Shown: positions 31,691-32,546 of the stretch, one piece after another
How the letters are laid out: the number at the start of each line of letters is the position of its first letter
How positions within the stretch are numbered: position 1 is the first letter of the stretch
Source: an uncultured Dorea sp.
Lineage (GTDB): Bacteria > Bacillota > Clostridia > Lachnospirales > Lachnospiraceae
Direction of reading: 5' to 3'
Assembly: GCA_947388185.1 (NCBI GenBank)
Contig: CANDQP010000028.1
Span: 1 to 32,546 of the forward strand
Length of the DNA: 32,546 nucleotides
Notes under the pieces: model-generated
Database searches by the model: none
Told to the model about the DNA's origin: nothing
Seen by the model: the letters and a program-made list of their open reading frames with translations, nothing else
Position numbers and translations under genes: made by a program

Positions 31691-32065
31691 CTATACAGCA
31701 GCAGCCTTTGTACTGGCTTCCTTAAATGCATCCCTAAGCTCCCCTACCAGGGGCTTCAATTCCTGGATCACAGCGCTATTCCTTCCTGCCTGCAGTCTGC
31801 TTAGTTCATAAAGAAAAAATTCATACATCCTTCTCAACTCATAACTGATCTCATATTCCATATTCAGCGTCTTGTCGAGATACTGGATAATCTCCTTCGA
31901 TCTCCGAACTGACTTTTCAAACAAATCGTAGTCTTTACTTTCCAACGCGATCTGCGCCCTTGTGAGACGTTTGATCAGCTCGTCATACAAGAGCAGGAGC
32001 ATCTCACCGCGGGTCATTGTATTTACAGACTGCATTTTGTACTGTTGATATCCATTCTGATACAT
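31691..32065 (-). CDS. fliS: Flagellar export chaperone FliS
   Basis: This 124-residue protein has the usual FliS length. The hallmark features are the N-terminal YQQYKMQSVNTMTRGEMLLLLYDELIKRL and the four-helix pattern continuing to YEFFLYELSRLQAGRN. FliS binds the C-terminus of flagellin in the cytoplasm and prevents early polymerisation. AAGGGG precedes the ATG, and the gap to the fliD stop is 20 bp. Confidence 0.95.
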   Translation of the reverse strand: MYQNGYQQYKMQSVNTMTRGEMLLLLYDELIKRLTRAQIALESKDYDLFEKSVRRSKEIIQYLDKTLNMEYEISYELRRMYEFFLYELSRLQAGRNSAVIQELKPLVGELRDAFKEASTKAAAV

Positions 32066-32085
32066 ATTTTTCCCCTTTTTTGCTC

Positions 32086-32546
32086 TTAATAGCCGCCAAG
32101 CTGGCTCAGATATCCACTCTGACTATTCATCTGGGAGATCAGCGTCTCTAAACTTGTAAACTGTTTAATATAGCGGTCTCTCTCTGACTCCAGTCTATCC
32201 TGAAGTCTCGCAATCATCTTCTCGATCTCGCTTAACTGCTTATAGATAGTGTTCTCCGTAACACTCATCGGCGAACTGGTGGATCCAGCCTTCTTAATCA
32301 GGATACCCTTGGTCTCCATAGATCCGATCGTCTTAACATACTTATCCATTACATTCCGAAGTTTCGTTGCAAGTCCGTCAGATGTCGGTTTACCATCCGC
32401 ATTTGTCCCTCCTGCCTTTGATGTAAAGAGCTGCTCTACCTTCTCTGGATTAGTTTCAAGCGCAGCACGAAGTTTCGTCTCATCAATGGATATCTTACCG
32501 TTATCTGAATACAGAGTTGATGTAGTAATTCCAATCTCTCTGAACT
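32086..32546 (-). CDS. fliD: Flagellar cap protein FliD, C-terminal part (cut by window edge)
   Basis: An open frame of 153 codons runs in from the window edge to the TAA at 32086. It starts FREIGITTSTLYSDNGKISIDETKLRAALETNPEKVEQLF, matching the FliD domain in which LxxDxxKLxxAL and the NPEKV motif precede the final helices. It ends with a coiled-coil segment (IYKQLSEIEKMIARLQDRLESERDRYIKQFTSLETLISQMNSQSGYLSQL), the signature of FliD C-termini. FliD caps the growing filament and folds incoming flagellin. It heads the fliD-fliS-fliT-like run on the minus strand. Confidence 0.92.
   Translation of the reverse strand, partial: FREIGITTSTLYSDNGKISIDETKLRAALETNPEKVEQLFTSKAGGTNADGKPTSDGLATKLRNVMDKYVKTIGSMETKGILIKKAGSTSSPMSVTENTIYKQLSEIEKMIARLQDRLESERDRYIKQFTSLETLISQMNSQSGYLSQLGGY

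Noticed and set aside
1-32546. tRNA, rRNA, CRISPR array, riboswitch or prophage
   Set aside because: No cloverleaf, regular spacer-repeat array, recognised aptamer or phage gene set was seen on reading either strand.

Overview
The window looks like chromosome from a flagellated, low-to-medium GC Gram-positive anaerobe, most likely a Lachnospiraceae-type Clostridia member. The evidence is strong AGGAGG ribosome sites, YesM/YesN-type regulation, a lipoprotein sugar-binding protein, a FliD-FliS-FliT-like cluster and a DUF969/DUF979 transporter. The species cannot be named from sequence alone.

Region 1 (1-7556, minus strand) is a sugar-utilisation locus. A YesN-like response regulator and YesM-like sensor kinase (overlapping TAATG) are followed by a lipoprotein sugar-binding protein, two ABC permeases and the start of a GH2 beta-mannosidase-like enzyme that runs off the left edge. 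A hairpin between the binding protein and the first permease probably sets unequal expression. Upstream of the regulator lies an AT-rich minisatellite of seven 18-bp units.

Region 2 (7.8-13.4 kb) is a patchwork. It holds a tail-anchored 553-aa protein of unknown function, a 580-bp gap with a strong nested inverted repeat, an Rpn/PD-(D/E)XK transposase-like nuclease, a DUF5610-like 214-aa protein with a good flagellar sigma-28 type promoter, a TetR regulator, and a RelB/DinJ-YafQ toxin-antitoxin pair bracketed by imperfect 29-bp direct repeats.

Region 3 (13.46-20.33 kb, plus strand) is the most striking block. One promoter appears to drive a 1106-aa cytoplasmic M14-like metallopeptidase, the DUF969 and DUF979 subunits linked to 5-oxoproline transport, an M29-type aminopeptidase and pyroglutamyl-peptidase I, and the block ends at a strong terminator. 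I read it as a pyroglutamyl-peptide / 5-oxoproline handling operon.

Region 4 (20.3-26.2 kb, minus strand) carries rsmA, citrate synthase and an alpha/beta hydrolase in tight succession, then a PAS-containing hybrid histidine kinase with a small unknown partner gene. Region 5 (26.3-32.5 kb) is motility-related: a chemotaxis receptor coupled to a NTP_transf_5-like gene with a possible ATT start, an FtsE-like ATPase lacking the Q-loop glutamine, a secreted C39-like protease, and fliT-like, fliS and the fliD 3' end.
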